56,062 bases of DNA from a virus, in IMG/VR virus record IMGVR_UViG_3300020473_001840, positions 1-56,062 of that record. One strand, given 5' to 3'. The notes beneath the pieces were generated by a model. It was not told where the DNA came from and made no database searches. It saw only the letters and a list, made by a program, of their open reading frames with translations. This document shows positions 15,700 to 26,000 of this stretch, piece after piece. Each line of letters begins with the position of its first letter. The stretch's first letter is position 1. Made by a program: the position numbers and the translations under genes.

Positions 15700-16854
15700 A
15701 TGATTACTTTAGTAAAAGATACTATTGATAAGACCGATATTGATGAATTGATCACATGGCTCAAAAAATATCCTCGCCTGACTAAAGGCGAACAAACTAT
15801 CAAACTAGAACAAAAGTGGGCTGAATGGCTCGGTACTGAGTATGCGGTATATGTAAACTCGGGATCTTCAGCATTGTTGCTTATGATTTATGCATTGATT
15901 GAGGCTGGATATGTATCTCAGAATGATAAAATTGTAGTTCCAGCTTTATCATGGGCAACGGATTTGGCGCCCGTAATTCAATTTGGGCTAGACCCGGTGT
16001 TGTGTGATATTAACCTTGAAGACCTCTCAGTTAATTTGCAGCATTTAGAAAAGATTTTTATAGAACAGTCTCCCAAGGCACTGATATTGGTATCAGTGCT
16101 GGGCCTAACTCCTCAAATGGATAAAATAGTTAATTTGTGTGAGAAGTACAATGTGCACTTACTCGAAGATGCGTGCGAAAGCACAGGTAGCAAATTTAAA
16201 AGTAAAAAGTTAGGTAATTTTGGCTTAATGTCCGCTTTTTCTTGTTATTTTGGTCATCATTTTAGCACTATTGAAGGTGGATTCATCAACACTAATAGCA
16301 AATTTTTATATGATTTGTTAAAAATGTTGCGCTCACACGGCTGGAGTCGAGATTTAGATCAGCAAGGAAAAGAGTATTTTGGCGCTAATGATGGAACAGA
16401 GTTTGATAATTTATATCGATTTTATGTACCTGGATTCAATCTAAGATCTACTGACTTGCAAGCATTTATTGGTTTAGGCCAAATTGATAAATTAAACAAG
16501 GCAAACCAAATAAGAAATGAAAATTATTTGTTTTATTGCAATAATATTAAAAATAATTATTGGATGCCTGCTGGGCAAGATAACTTTATTAGCAATTTTG
16601 CGTTCCCTCTCATACACCCCAGCAGAGATAATCTTGTAAAAGAATTTCAACAAAATAATATTGAAATCAGACCTTTAATCTGTGGCTCTATGGGAACACA
16701 GCCAATGTATAAAAAACGCTATAAGCCTGTGTCTTTAAAAAATGTATCTATTGTTGATCAGTATGGTTGCTATATTCCAAATCATCCAAAGCTTACTGAG
16801 CAGGAGCTTGATACTATCGTTAGCATTGTTAATAAACATGTGAGTAATGATTAA
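15700..16854 (+). CDS. colD: GDP-4-keto-6-deoxymannose 3-dehydratase-like (ColD type)
   Basis: A 384-residue DegT/DnrJ/EryC1-fold PLP enzyme of full length. VNSGSSALLL binds the PLP phosphate and LLEDACES holds the ring Asp. The segment where aminotransferases have the Schiff-base Lys reads YFGHHFSTIEGG, with His186-His187. A His there is the hallmark of the ColD and RfbH 3-dehydratases, which use PMP rather than a lysine-bound PLP. GFNLRSTDLQAF follows. ColD, fed by Gmd, makes GDP-4-keto-3,6-dideoxymannose on the way to GDP-colitose. The two next genes are an Fcl/ColC-like enzyme and gmd, which fits the pathway exactly. Confidence 0.78.
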   Translation: MITLVKDTIDKTDIDELITWLKKYPRLTKGEQTIKLEQKWAEWLGTEYAVYVNSGSSALLLMIYALIEAGYVSQNDKIVVPALSWATDLAPVIQFGLDPVLCDINLEDLSVNLQHLEKIFIEQSPKALILVSVLGLTPQMDKIVNLCEKYNVHLLEDACESTGSKFKSKKLGNFGLMSAFSCYFGHHFSTIEGGFINTNSKFLYDLLKMLRSHGWSRDLDQQGKEYFGANDGTEFDNLYRFYVPGFNLRSTDLQAFIGLGQIDKLNKANQIRNENYLFYCNNIKNNYWMPAGQDNFISNFAFPLIHPSRDNLVKEFQQNNIEIRPLICGSMGTQPMYKKRYKPVSLKNVSIVDQYGCYIPNHPKLTEQELDTIVSIVNKHVSND

Positions 16855-17756
16855 TGTTTGAAAAAGTATTGGTATTGGGAGGCACTGGATTCTTAGGCTC
16901 TAGAATGAAATTGCATAAGCCTGAGTGGACTTATGTTGGCTCAAAAGATTGTAATCTTATTGATAGTAAAGAGTGTTATGAGTTGTTTAGTGACATAAAG
17001 CCAGATGCTATTATACACTTGGCCGGCCGAGTTGGAGGAATCAAAGACAACGCTCAAAGACAAGCAGAATTTTTTTATGATAATGTAATGATTAATACCA
17101 ATGTAATTCACCAAGCGTATAAGACCAATATTCCTCGGGTGTTGTGTGCGCTTAGCACATGTTGTTATCCGAATGAGGTGCAAAAATATCCTCTTACAGA
17201 AGACGATATTTTAAATGGTCCTCCCGCTCCTACAAACTTATCATATGGATTTGCAAAAAGAGTTTTATATATACAAACTAAATCATATAGAAGCCAGTAT
17301 GGATTGAATTACTCTTGCTTTTGTCCATCTAATATTTATGGACCTCAAGATAATTTTTATAATGATAAATCACACTTTGTGGCCGCTATGATAAGAAAAA
17401 TTTATAATGCACCCCAAAAAGGATCAGTGGAATTTTGGGGAACCGGTCGCCCACGGCGCCAGCAACTGTATGTAGATGATTTAGTAAGAATTATACCTAC
17501 GTTATTAGAACGGCACAATAGCGATTGTCCTGTTATTGTGGCACCAAGCGAGAATCTTACCATAAAAGAGATGATCGATGTGTGTGTGAAAGCTTCCGGA
17601 AAAGAAATTATGCCTATTTTTAATGGAAAGCTTGATGGACAATATCGGAAAGATGGAGACAATAAAAATCTTTTAAAATTGTTGGGAAATTTTAACTTTA
17701 CAAAATTCAAAAATGGATTGAGGGAAACTTATGAGTGGTATGCAGAACAACAATAA
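16854..17756 (+). CDS. GDP-L-fucose synthase / ColC-like epimerase-reductase
   Basis: A 300-residue extended SDR enzyme. [12 protein letters not shown] binds [30 protein letters not shown] and a Tyr-x3-Lys pair in [11 protein letters not shown] near residue 135 are the strongest Fcl (WcaG) features, with [11 protein letters not shown] and WGTGRPRRQ after. Fcl makes GDP-L-fucose; ColC is its close homologue and makes GDP-L-colitose. The neighbouring ColD-like dehydratase makes colitose the better guess, but the motifs alone do not separate them. It overlaps ColD by one base (TAATG) and gmd by 26. Confidence 0.82.
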   Translation: MFEKVLVLGGTGFLGSRMKLHKPEWTYVGSKDCNLIDSKECYELFSDIKPDAIIHLAGRVGGIKDNAQRQAEFFYDNVMINTNVIHQAYKTNIPRVLCALSTCCYPNEVQKYPLTEDDILNGPPAPTNLSYGFAKRVLYIQTKSYRSQYGLNYSCFCPSNIYGPQDNFYNDKSHFVAAMIRKIYNAPQKGSVEFWGTGRPRRQQLYVDDLVRIIPTLLERHNSDCPVIVAPSENLTIKEMIDVCVKASGKEIMPIFNGKLDGQYRKDGDNKNLLKLLGNFNFTKFKNGLRETYEWYAEQQ

Positions 17757-18747
17757 AACAGCTTTAATTACAGGAGTTACGGGCCAAGATGGCTCATACT
17801 TGCTAGATTTATTGCTAAAAAAAGGCTATCATGTTGTTGGCGTCAAGAGAAGAACATCTTTGATAAATACTGATAGAATTGATCATGTTTTTGAAAATGA
17901 AGAAAATGTTATGATGTTTGATTTTGTTTATGGTAATATGATAGACAGTGGAAATCTCTACAGAATTTTACAGGAACACAAACCAGACGAAATCTACAAT
18001 CTAGCTGCTCAATCACACGTAAGAGTGTCGTTCGACACACCAGAAGAAACTTCTGAAATTGTAGCAATGGGTACCCTTAGACTTTTAGAAGCCGCAAGAA
18101 ATGTTTGTCCTCAAGCTAAAATTTATCAAGCTTCATCTTCAGAGATGTTTGGTGATAATCCCATCGTTCCACAGGACGAGAATACAAGATTAATGCCGGC
18201 TAGCCCATACGCATGCGCAAAAGTTTTTGCACACAATCTTTGTAGAAATTATCGTAAAAGTTATGGTATGCACGTATCGAGTGGGATTTTATTCAATCAC
18301 GAATCCCCTCGCAGAGGGGAGACTTTTGTAACTCGTAAAATTACAAGAGCCGCTGCAAAGATTCGTTTAGGGCTTCAAGATACTTTATATTTAGGTAATC
18401 TGGATGCTAAAAGAGATTGGGGATTTGCGGGAGATTATGTAGAAGCAATGTGGAAAATGTTGCAGCAGGAAGAGCCGGACGACTATGTTATAGCAACAGG
18501 CGAAACGCACACCGTTCGTGAGTTTTTGCAGGAAGTTTTTGAATATGCAGGTTTGGATGTACAGAAGCATGTAGAAATCAATCCTCGTTTATTTCGCCCT
18601 CATGAAGTGCCTCTTTTATTAGGGGACCCTGCCAAAGCAAAAGAACGCTTACATTGGGAACCAAAAATCAAATTTAAAGAATTAGCCAGAATGATGTATG
18701 ATTATGATCTGGCTGAATTAAAAAAAAAGGAGCTAAGTAATGGATAA
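17731..18747 (+). CDS. gmd: GDP-mannose 4,6-dehydratase
   Basis: A 338-residue enzyme with every Gmd hallmark: [44 protein letters not shown], a catalytic Tyr-x3-Lys in [12 protein letters not shown] near residue 155, [17 protein letters not shown] and [10 protein letters not shown]. It converts GDP-mannose to GDP-4-keto-6-deoxymannose, the common precursor of fucose, colitose, perosamine and rhamnose. With the two preceding genes it completes a GDP-colitose or GDP-fucose route. It is the last gene of the glycan island and overlaps the next small gene by 8 bases. Confidence 0.93.
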   Translation: MSGMQNNNKTALITGVTGQDGSYLLDLLLKKGYHVVGVKRRTSLINTDRIDHVFENEENVMMFDFVYGNMIDSGNLYRILQEHKPDEIYNLAAQSHVRVSFDTPEETSEIVAMGTLRLLEAARNVCPQAKIYQASSSEMFGDNPIVPQDENTRLMPASPYACAKVFAHNLCRNYRKSYGMHVSSGILFNHESPRRGETFVTRKITRAAAKIRLGLQDTLYLGNLDAKRDWGFAGDYVEAMWKMLQQEEPDDYVIATGETHTVREFLQEVFEYAGLDVQKHVEINPRLFRPHEVPLLLGDPAKAKERLHWEPKIKFKELARMMYDYDLAELKKKELSNG

Positions 18748-18970
18748 TAACGCAGATAGCAAAACTCATAAGCTATCAACACAAGCGCTTGGAGCGGTTA
18801 TGATGGCGCTTCAGGAAGCATTGTTAAATGAGTTGGACATTGTTCCAATATTGAAAAACTTTGATTTAGTTGAAACGCAGGAAGGGCTTATGGTAAAAAA
18901 TCCCCCTACTGTAAGATTTAGCGACAATAGCGCGATTACTAATACAGATTTAGAAAATATGGTTAAGTGA
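18740..18970 (+). CDS. small hypothetical protein
   Basis: A 76-residue protein that I do not recognise. It is predicted mostly helical at the N terminus ([20 protein letters not shown]) with an acidic, Asn-rich C terminus. It starts inside the end of gmd and its stop overlaps the next ATG (TGATG), so it belongs to the same transcript. It marks the change from glycan genes to core phage genes, ahead of a zinc-ribbon protein and the late sigma factor. Confidence 0.65.
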   Translation: MDNNADSKTHKLSTQALGAVMMALQEALLNELDIVPILKNFDLVETQEGLMVKNPPTVRFSDNSAITNTDLENMVK

Positions 18971-19236
18971 TGCCTCGCTATAGGTATCAATGTAAGTTAT
19001 GTCTGGAAAGTATAGTTGTTATTCATGGTATTGATGAATGTTACACTGATTGTGAAAAATGTAAATCGTCAAATGTTATGGTAAAGCTGTTATCTAAGCC
19101 TGTAATACAGAAAAAGGGAGATGTCTCATCCAGCACAAAGACAGGACAACTTACTCATGAATATATTGAAGCAAATAAAGAAATTCTACAAAAACAAAAA
19201 GATAATCTAAAAGAGAGTGAATATGACCCGTCTTGA
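18970..19236 (+). CDS. FmdB-like zinc-ribbon protein
   Basis: An 88-residue protein from the ATG at 18970; a GTG one codon earlier is less likely. PRYRYQC at the N terminus and two knuckles, Cys8-x2-Cys11 and Cys27-x2-Cys30, match the FmdB zinc ribbon. The rest is charged and probably helical or disordered. Small zinc ribbons of this kind are frequent in phages, often near regulatory genes. Its position two genes before a gp55-like sigma factor allows, but does not prove, a transcription role. Confidence 0.7.
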   Translation: MPRYRYQCKLCLESIVVIHGIDECYTDCEKCKSSNVMVKLLSKPVIQKKGDVSSSTKTGQLTHEYIEANKEILQKQKDNLKESEYDPS

Positions 19237-19567
19237 GATAATATTAAGTGCTATTCTTTTCATATCGATATTATTTAATATTGGAATTTTCACATATACT
19301 CGAATGGTAATTAGTCGACTTCTGTTAGTCTCAGAAGAGCTAGGAGATTTACAACAAATGATTAATGGATTTGCATCCCATTTAAAAGCTGTTTATGAAT
19401 TAGATTCGTTTTACGGAGATGACACTCTGCGTGGGTTGTTGGAGCATGCTATCTCTTTTAATGAGCAGCTTGAGACTTTTGAAGAAATATATTCCCTAAC
19501 TGAGGCTGAGGAGACACAAGAAAAAATAGAAGATGAAGCAGAAAACACAAAAGAAAAGACGCGCTAA
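19223..19567 (+). CDS. small inner-membrane protein, single TM
   Basis: A 114-residue protein from the ATG at 19223 (a GTG at 19217 is possible). Residues about 3-25 form one hydrophobic segment (LEIILSAILFISILFNIGIF). The remainder has a conserved-looking YELDSFYGDDTLRGLLEH block and a strongly acidic, Lys-rich C terminus, probably cytoplasmic. Function unknown. The last 35 bases overlap the sigma factor gene, so production of the two is coupled. Confidence 0.65.
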   Translation: MTRLEIILSAILFISILFNIGIFTYTRMVISRLLLVSEELGDLQQMINGFASHLKAVYELDSFYGDDTLRGLLEHAISFNEQLETFEEIYSLTEAEETQEKIEDEAENTKEKTR

Positions 19568-20237
19568 GCGCAAAAATCATTATTTTACACAAGAACATGA
19601 GAATGCAATTATTAAGTATTCTCAAACTACATGCATCAGGGATAGAACGGAACTATATGTAAAATGGATCCAGCCAGCATTCGATGAAATGGTGGATAAA
19701 ATAGTTTTTACTTATAAATTTACTAATTTACCAAATTGTGACGTTTTAAGAGATGAATGCAAAATTTGGCTAATGACCATTTTAGACAAGTACGATCCCA
19801 GTAAAGGCTCTAAAGCCTTTTCCTACTTCTCGGTAATTACAAAAAATTGGTTTATTCATAAGGTAAAGCGACAACAGAAACGTAATAAACGCGAGGTAGA
19901 TTATGAGGCCGTCTCAAAAAGATTTGAAGAAGAGTATCTCTCTACTAACGACTCGTATGTTACCAACAGAGAAGAGCAAGAATTCTGGAATTCGTTTTAT
20001 TCTGAACTTAAATCATGGGACACGTCAAATATGAAAGAAAATGATTTAAAAGTATATCAAGCTATTAATATCCTTTTTGAGTCCAAGGATGATATCGATA
20101 TTTTTAATAAAAAGGCTATTTATTTATATCTACGCGAAATAACGGGTTTAAACACCAAACAAATCGTTAACTCGCTAAAAAAGTTTCGAAAGAAATATTT
20201 TTTATTTAAGCAAGACTGGGAAAATGGAGAATTATGA
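19533..20237 (+). CDS. 55: T4 gp55-like late-transcription sigma factor
   Basis: A 234-residue protein with a very basic N terminus, then LRDECKIWLMTILDKYDPSKGSKAFSYFSVITKNWFIHKVK near residues 70-110, which matches sigma region 2 as found in T4 gp55 (the DPSKG-AFSYF and NW blocks). A C-terminal helical part follows (TGLNTKQIVNSLKKFRK), ending in the acidic DWENGEL. Family knowledge: gp55 directs host RNA polymerase to late promoters and touches the sliding clamp through its C terminus. It sits directly upstream of the baseplate genes it would serve. No gp33-like coactivator is recognised in the window. Confidence 0.82.
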   Translation: MKQKTQKKRRAKRKNHYFTQEHENAIIKYSQTTCIRDRTELYVKWIQPAFDEMVDKIVFTYKFTNLPNCDVLRDECKIWLMTILDKYDPSKGSKAFSYFSVITKNWFIHKVKRQQKRNKREVDYEAVSKRFEEEYLSTNDSYVTNREEQEFWNSFYSELKSWDTSNMKENDLKVYQAINILFESKDDIDIFNKKAIYLYLREITGLNTKQIVNSLKKFRKKYFLFKQDWENGEL

Positions 20238-20524
20238 GCAAGAAAGATTTGGATTCTTTAATTAATGAAGCTCTAGATAACATACGTAGTGATCGAAAAG
20301 CAGCTAGAGAATTTTTAAATGAAATCGCAAATCAAATTGCAAACAATTCTGAAGAAAACAAGTACTTAAGCCCTGTAGCTGCAAAGCACATAGAAACGCT
20401 TCAAAGATCTAATGAGCAGCTTGTTAAGCTTATTGGAATTAGACAAAAAGATTCTAAACAAACTGCCGTGCTTTCTGAAGAAGATAAGTCCAGCTTGTTT
20501 GACATGATACAGGGGGGCACATGA
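20234..20524 (+). CDS. small hypothetical phage protein
   Basis: A 96-residue, mostly helical and charged protein of the type MSKKDLDSLINEAL, with a C-terminal DKSSLFDMIQGG. It overlaps the sigma factor stop by ATGA and ends directly against the next start. Not recognised. The position between the late sigma factor and the first baseplate gene and its coiled-coil-like pattern would suit a small structural or assembly factor; this is a guess. Confidence 0.6.
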   Translation: MSKKDLDSLINEALDNIRSDRKAAREFLNEIANQIANNSEENKYLSPVAAKHIETLQRSNEQLVKLIGIRQKDSKQTAVLSEEDKSSLFDMIQGGT

Positions 20525-21976
20525 ATGTCTACGCCTACTACACCAGCCGAAGGGCGCACGTTGTTAGCAGGAATCGTTCGAAAACGTTCGCCAAACCACC
20601 CCAACGCCACTAAAAATGCTGTTATTTTCATGGTTCGTGTGTTAACAAAGCCGCTCCCCTATAACAGTAACTCGGCTAAGATGATTATCGGCGATGGCTA
20701 TTATCCTTCTGCCGGGAATCCTAATGACGAAGATCGCCCCTATAAAGATCAAGAAGATCAGGTTCCACGTATAATGTTTCGCGGCCGAATTATTTCATCT
20801 AACAATGGTTTGAGGCCTCATATTTTTCTAAAAGATCCATGTAGAATTACATCTGCAGTTAAGGTAGATAAATTAAATCGACTTATTCATGACCATACAA
20901 TGTTTATTTCTAAACAATCATATAGCGGAATTGTTCCAAAGTTGGGAGACGTGGTACAGGTTGTGTTACAGAAGTCGGATTTTGACGGACCAGAATTAAA
21001 AGTTGCTCATTTTGATGAGATTATGGACACCTCTGATGGTGAATTTTATGATGCTAGCGAGCATGGCGCAGGCTGTAGTAGTTTAAAATACATGATAGAA
21101 ACAGGCGGTGAAAGCTCTTATACAAATTTAGCTACAACTGCCGGCAGTGGAGATCCCTGGAGTGCGAAAAGAGACATGACCGAATTGGTAAAGGAGATCA
21201 GAGCATCGGACGATCTATCTACAGAAGTAATAAGAACTCCCGCCGGCGCTGGTCTTGATCCAACAAAACTACTTAATCGTGTAATACAGACAGCTAACAA
21301 GTTTAATGTTACTGCTTCGGCTTCATCTACTACAAGCGCGCTCATCGGTACGCGAGGACAAGGAGTACATGAAACAAAAGAGCCGGCATTCAGCAATGTT
21401 GTTGAAATGTGGGCGAGCAATACAGATCTTGCTAAAGGCAAAAGACAATCGTGGGGAGAAAGTCAAGCAAAGAACCGAATAGCATGGTCTGCGGCGTACA
21501 TTAATTATATAATACGTCCCCAAGATCCAACTTTTCAAGCTGGGACATGGTATTATGGGCACACTAACTACACCAAGGTAGGCTGGAAGGCTCGAAGTAC
21601 TAGTCAGTATCAAGATTGCAAATGGTATCCTTACAGCCTTATTGATGAAACTGTTGAGCCGGCCGTAGGAGATATATTTATTTTTGAAGGTAGGTATAAG
21701 GGATCAAAAGACCATGCATCACATGGTGATATATGTTATAAAATTGTAAAATCTGGAACCAAAACAACTTATATGTTAGCCGGCGGTAATATGCGAAATA
21801 CTAACATTATTGATGCTTATGTTTTTGGGGGCGACGATGGTTTGTTAGGAAAAGATGCAAAAATTAAACCATATACTGCACCATCAACAGCTCGCGGAAA
21901 AAAAGCCGATTATGGATATGAAGGTCACACCGGCAATCCAAAATATAAATTAATTTTAAAAAAAATGAAAAAATGA
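20525..21976 (+). CDS. baseplate hub protein with DUF2272-like cell-wall hydrolase domain
   Basis: A 483-residue protein. The N-terminal part (about 45-170) is beta-rich with SGIVPKLGDVVQVVL, resembling an OB or hub domain. Residues about 315-440 match the DUF2272 pattern: IAWSAAYINYII near residue 320, WYYGHTNYT, then VGDIFIF, HASHGDICY with a conserved His, and MLAGGNM. DUF2272 domains are thought to hydrolyse peptidoglycan. Joined to a hub-like part ahead of gp25 and gp6 genes, it is probably the structural lysin that opens the wall during injection, in the role of T4 gp5. The first residue of the W-x-A-A motif is Ser, not Cys. Confidence 0.65.
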   Translation: MSTPTTPAEGRTLLAGIVRKRSPNHPNATKNAVIFMVRVLTKPLPYNSNSAKMIIGDGYYPSAGNPNDEDRPYKDQEDQVPRIMFRGRIISSNNGLRPHIFLKDPCRITSAVKVDKLNRLIHDHTMFISKQSYSGIVPKLGDVVQVVLQKSDFDGPELKVAHFDEIMDTSDGEFYDASEHGAGCSSLKYMIETGGESSYTNLATTAGSGDPWSAKRDMTELVKEIRASDDLSTEVIRTPAGAGLDPTKLLNRVIQTANKFNVTASASSTTSALIGTRGQGVHETKEPAFSNVVEMWASNTDLAKGKRQSWGESQAKNRIAWSAAYINYIIRPQDPTFQAGTWYYGHTNYTKVGWKARSTSQYQDCKWYPYSLIDETVEPAVGDIFIFEGRYKGSKDHASHGDICYKIVKSGTKTTYMLAGGNMRNTNIIDAYVFGGDDGLLGKDAKIKPYTAPSTARGKKADYGYEGHTGNPKYKLILKKMKK

Positions 21977-22004
21977 AAAACAATTAAAATGGAAGAAATT
22001 TATT

Positions 22005-23030
22005 ATGTCCGATCCTAAATCACCCAAATTACACGATCTTTCAGAATTAAAAGATTATCGAAGACAAATTGCTACAGATGTTTACGCAAGATTCAAACTT
22101 AATCAAACTGTGAATATAGTTCCTGATGATTCAGGCTTGCTCAACACGCATGTTAAACAAAAAGGGCTTCATATGATCCGCGGCGCCGCAGAACAAATGC
22201 TGCAAAATCAAGGAGCTACTATTGTTTTAGGTCGCGAAAGGCTAGCAGGTATTGGAACAAGTTATGGTGGAAAAGGCGCCTCTCCGCACGGTAAAGGCAC
22301 AAATGCGATTCGATTAACATCGGGCCCCGGCTCTAGAGGTAGTTCCGGAAAAGGATATAAAGATGGCACCCATTATGATCCTTCGTTTTATAATGACGCG
22401 GCTACAATTTACTGTTCAGACATAACAGATCCCGATACAGCTATTGGAACATGTGATGGCCCTTTAGGTAACCAAAAGACCCAATCAGCGATTATAAATT
22501 TTGCTGATCAGTTGCGTTATTTTGGAGTTGGTGGTGTACAAATTTGTACTGGCCATCCTACTACTGCGAAAGGAATGAGTCAAACTGGAATGATAACCTC
22601 GCATGGAGGAAAGATCGAACAAGCGCCCCCAATCGTCTTATCGGCTGGAAATACTGATGGAACAAAACCAATTTGGGGATTGCCTGGAATATCAGCTAAT
22701 GATGAAGTAGACATTCTTCAAGGAGTCGCGCGCGGCCAAAATACGACTGAATGTATTCGCGAACTATCTAATATTTTAGATAAAGTTATTGGAGCGCTAA
22801 TACGTTTGGGAATTTATCAAGGAGCTTTCGCCGCAATCCTGGGTATTACAGTACCCCCAGGCATTCAGCCGCATCATGCTGGAGCCGCTGGTATTATGGT
22901 TAATGAAACATATGCTAGTTTTATTACAAGCCTCGTTCAATTACGATTGACCAAAGTTTTTTGGGAAATAATGTATTGCGAAGAGGGAAGTTCAAAAAGC
23001 GTTAAAAGCTTAAACGTATTCTCATCATAG
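22005..23030 (+). CDS. putative baseplate/spike structural protein
   Basis: A 341-residue protein of unknown family. It has a glycine-rich, probably disordered or fibrous region (about 75-125), then AATIYCSDITDPDTAIG and INFADQLRYFGVGGVQICTG, a motif style I associate with phage baseplate or spike proteins that carry short repeated beta strands. The C-terminal third is helical and hydrophobic. It lies between the hub-hydrolase gene and a giant structural gene; GGAAGAAA precedes the ATG. A role in the central hub or spike is inferred from position. Confidence 0.55.
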   Translation: MSDPKSPKLHDLSELKDYRRQIATDVYARFKLNQTVNIVPDDSGLLNTHVKQKGLHMIRGAAEQMLQNQGATIVLGRERLAGIGTSYGGKGASPHGKGTNAIRLTSGPGSRGSSGKGYKDGTHYDPSFYNDAATIYCSDITDPDTAIGTCDGPLGNQKTQSAIINFADQLRYFGVGGVQICTGHPTTAKGMSQTGMITSHGGKIEQAPPIVLSAGNTDGTKPIWGLPGISANDEVDILQGVARGQNTTECIRELSNILDKVIGALIRLGIYQGAFAAILGITVPPGIQPHHAGAAGIMVNETYASFITSLVQLRLTKVFWEIMYCEEGSSKSVKSLNVFSS

Positions 23031-23038
23031 GAAAAAAC

Positions 23039-26000
23039 ATGTCCACCTCTAAATTTTTAGAATTTCAAGATACTGATGAATCAGGAATTATAGATCAATG
23101 CGATGATTTGGTTAAAGTACCTGAACAAAAAGTTTGTCCCCCGTGCAGCAAGAATCCAAGTTTTATAGCGCCAGATTGGAAATCTAAAGATGTAGACGAA
23201 CCTTGGTTAAATGAAAAAACATGTAAGTTTGAAATTACTATAGTCACAAATCATACATCTCTTATACCTTCTGTTGATGCGACGGATGAGGAAGCTGAGG
23301 AATATGTGAATGGCTTGTTTGAAGAGCATGAAGAGTTAGCTATTGATGGTATATTGGTGTATTTTCAAAAAGAAAACTCAGATCAAAACATTGATGATTT
23401 GAAATCAGCTATCAAATATGAGAAATACGATTTAGATATTCGTATGGGCTCAAAAGTCAAATTGTTATATTCTTTGCCTTATGAAGATGTAACAAGTCTT
23501 TTAGATAGTTCTGATGATGATACTCAAGAAGAAGAGGAAGATGCTACTGAATCCGGAGACATCACTGCGTCCTATAATGCGGCAGAATTAAATTCAAGAA
23601 TGTTGAAAATTCGAAAAGCATTGCATCTCTATGGTAGATATTTAAATTTATACAGACAAGTCGATAAAGGAAATTTAGTATTTGAAGATGAAGGAAGAAT
23701 TTTTTACTTAAAAAGATACGGGGACAACGGCATAACAGGTACCGGTACTCTTGAGCGAGTAATAAAAGATATTGATTCTTTTTTAAGCAAAAAAGGTTAT
23801 CGTTTGCGTGGTGGTAAAATATCTAGTATTGGAGGCTCCCCAATTAATGAAATTGAATTTGTCTTCACATCAAAATATGTTTTAAAAAAAATATCAATTA
23901 CCACATTTGAATGTGGAGATAAACAATTTCATTTTGGCAAAAAGAAAATCAAGTCTTTAACTAAAAAAGGTCACTTTAAAGACAAAACCGCTATGGGATA
24001 TTTAGCACAAGTCGACTCAATGTACGACAAACTCACAGCACGAGAACCCCCAGAGTGGACTGAGTTTGTTGAAACTTATACATATCCTAAAGTTATAGCT
24101 ACAGTAAATTGGCCAGAGAACAGAATAACCGAAACTAATTCAACTGATATGACAATACAAAGTTGTGTTGGTGAAGCCCTAGCGGAAGAGTTTAAAACAC
24201 TAGGAGCAGACATCCTTGATTTTGATTTTAGTCTCGCAGATGCTCTTTTATATTTATTTAATAAAAGTGTATGCAAAGAAAATATTAATGAAGTTCAACA
24301 AGATGCGATTAAATTGAATTTAGTATACGATCCTCGTACTAAAGATAAAACAAAAATTTTGGAGCTAGCAAAACAACAAGCCTTTCAACAACTTCAAATA
24401 GACGGTTCTGTTTTTGTGTCAGCGTGTCGTAAATTGGCTACTAATGGAGATGAAAAAAATTCTTCTATTAATAATATTAAAGATTTGTTTTCTATTGTGT
24501 TTTCTAGGCTTAAAGTCTGTGGAATGACCGAATTTGCACTTGAGGCATCAAATTGTTTAATGCAGCAGCTGCCGCTTGAACAAGTATTGAATAGTGTAGT
24601 TAAGTCAGCTCTTCAAAACATGTCTCTTGAAAATTTCGGAGAATTATTTTTAAATAAAATACCTCCCGAAGATCAACAAGCAATCAGGGCCCTTGTTGAA
24701 AGAAAACTGAAATCTAATGACTTGTTTAAAGATGATTCAACAAACGATAGAGTGAGCAACTATATTCAAAATGGAGTTGATCCTGGCCAAATTACTAATC
24801 TTGAGCCTTGGACAATAAAAGAATTAATAGCAAAAATCAAAGAAAGGCCTCGTCAAGGCGCCGGCGGCCTGGGACAGCCAGCCTCCGGAGAGCAAGGCCT
24901 TGTAGCGCGCAGCGTAAACAATCAAACACGAACTTTAGCACAAAGATATGATAAAGATGCCCCTTCTAATGCTTTGCAAGCTGAATCTTCTGTTGTAATG
25001 GAGGTGTATGTACAGGCATTGTTGGAACATTACAAAGAAGATCTTCTTTCCGTAGTGGATATACTGGGCAATTTTCCTGGCGCCCAACTTATTACTAAAT
25101 CATTGCTACTCCTCGACTGCCCGCAGCCTCCTCTTTTTGAGCCTTCTGTGGCGGACTTTATAAAAGACATTGAGTTGCCTTTTTGTCGCGGCATAGATGA
25201 TATTACATTTCCTGTGATGAGAAATCCTTTAGAGTGGTTGCCCGAATGGAAAGACATCACTGGTCAATTTCCAAAAATTGCAAAACATGCATTACAGCAA
25301 GTTTTAGTTTCTGTTTTGACAAGATTGATGGTAAAAATATGCGAGATAATCGGTACCGGTATGTGTAAAATTCTTGGAGCTGGTGGTAATATGGCCATGG
25401 CCGCTCTTGGTATAGGTTCAGATCAAGATGGCGTTGTAGATAATAGAGATACTGTAAAAGATCTAATCAAAGAAGCAATCTGCGGTCAAGATGCTGATGA
25501 TCAGAAAGTAGAGGATACTCTTACAGATATATATGAAAAACTTGGCCTAGGCGCCACAGCCCTAGCAGACACTGAACAGCTACTTAATTTTGCTGAAGAT
25601 CAATCTCAATATTTAAGTCGCCAAGAAATATTTGATATGTATTTAGGCGAAGCATCTCCAGAGGCCCTTGACGTCATGGATGCTTTAATAGAAGATGCTT
25701 ATCCTGAATATAGAGATGCACTTCCTAGCAAAGAATCAATCGCAGACTTTGCAAAAGGAATTGGAGATTTAATGCCTGCGTCTTTCAAGGACTCAATGCG
25801 TAACTTTGCAGATGATTTAGACGATGATGACCCTGTTCCGGCTAATCCTTCGCTATGTGCAACTCCTGAATTAATAGAGCAATTTTGTGAATCTAGAGCA
25901 GCGCTGCTAAGTTCGCGAGCGACAGAATCTCAAACTGCACAAATGTGTCGGAATATTCAAGATGAAACCCGCGAGAAGTTAGACGAACTTACTAATGCTA

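Noticed and set aside
719-18747. Glycosyltransferases acting on phage DNA bases
   Set aside because: No hydroxymethyl-pyrimidine synthesis gene is in the window, and the sugar pathways are of LPS type; this cannot be fully excluded without the rest of the genome.
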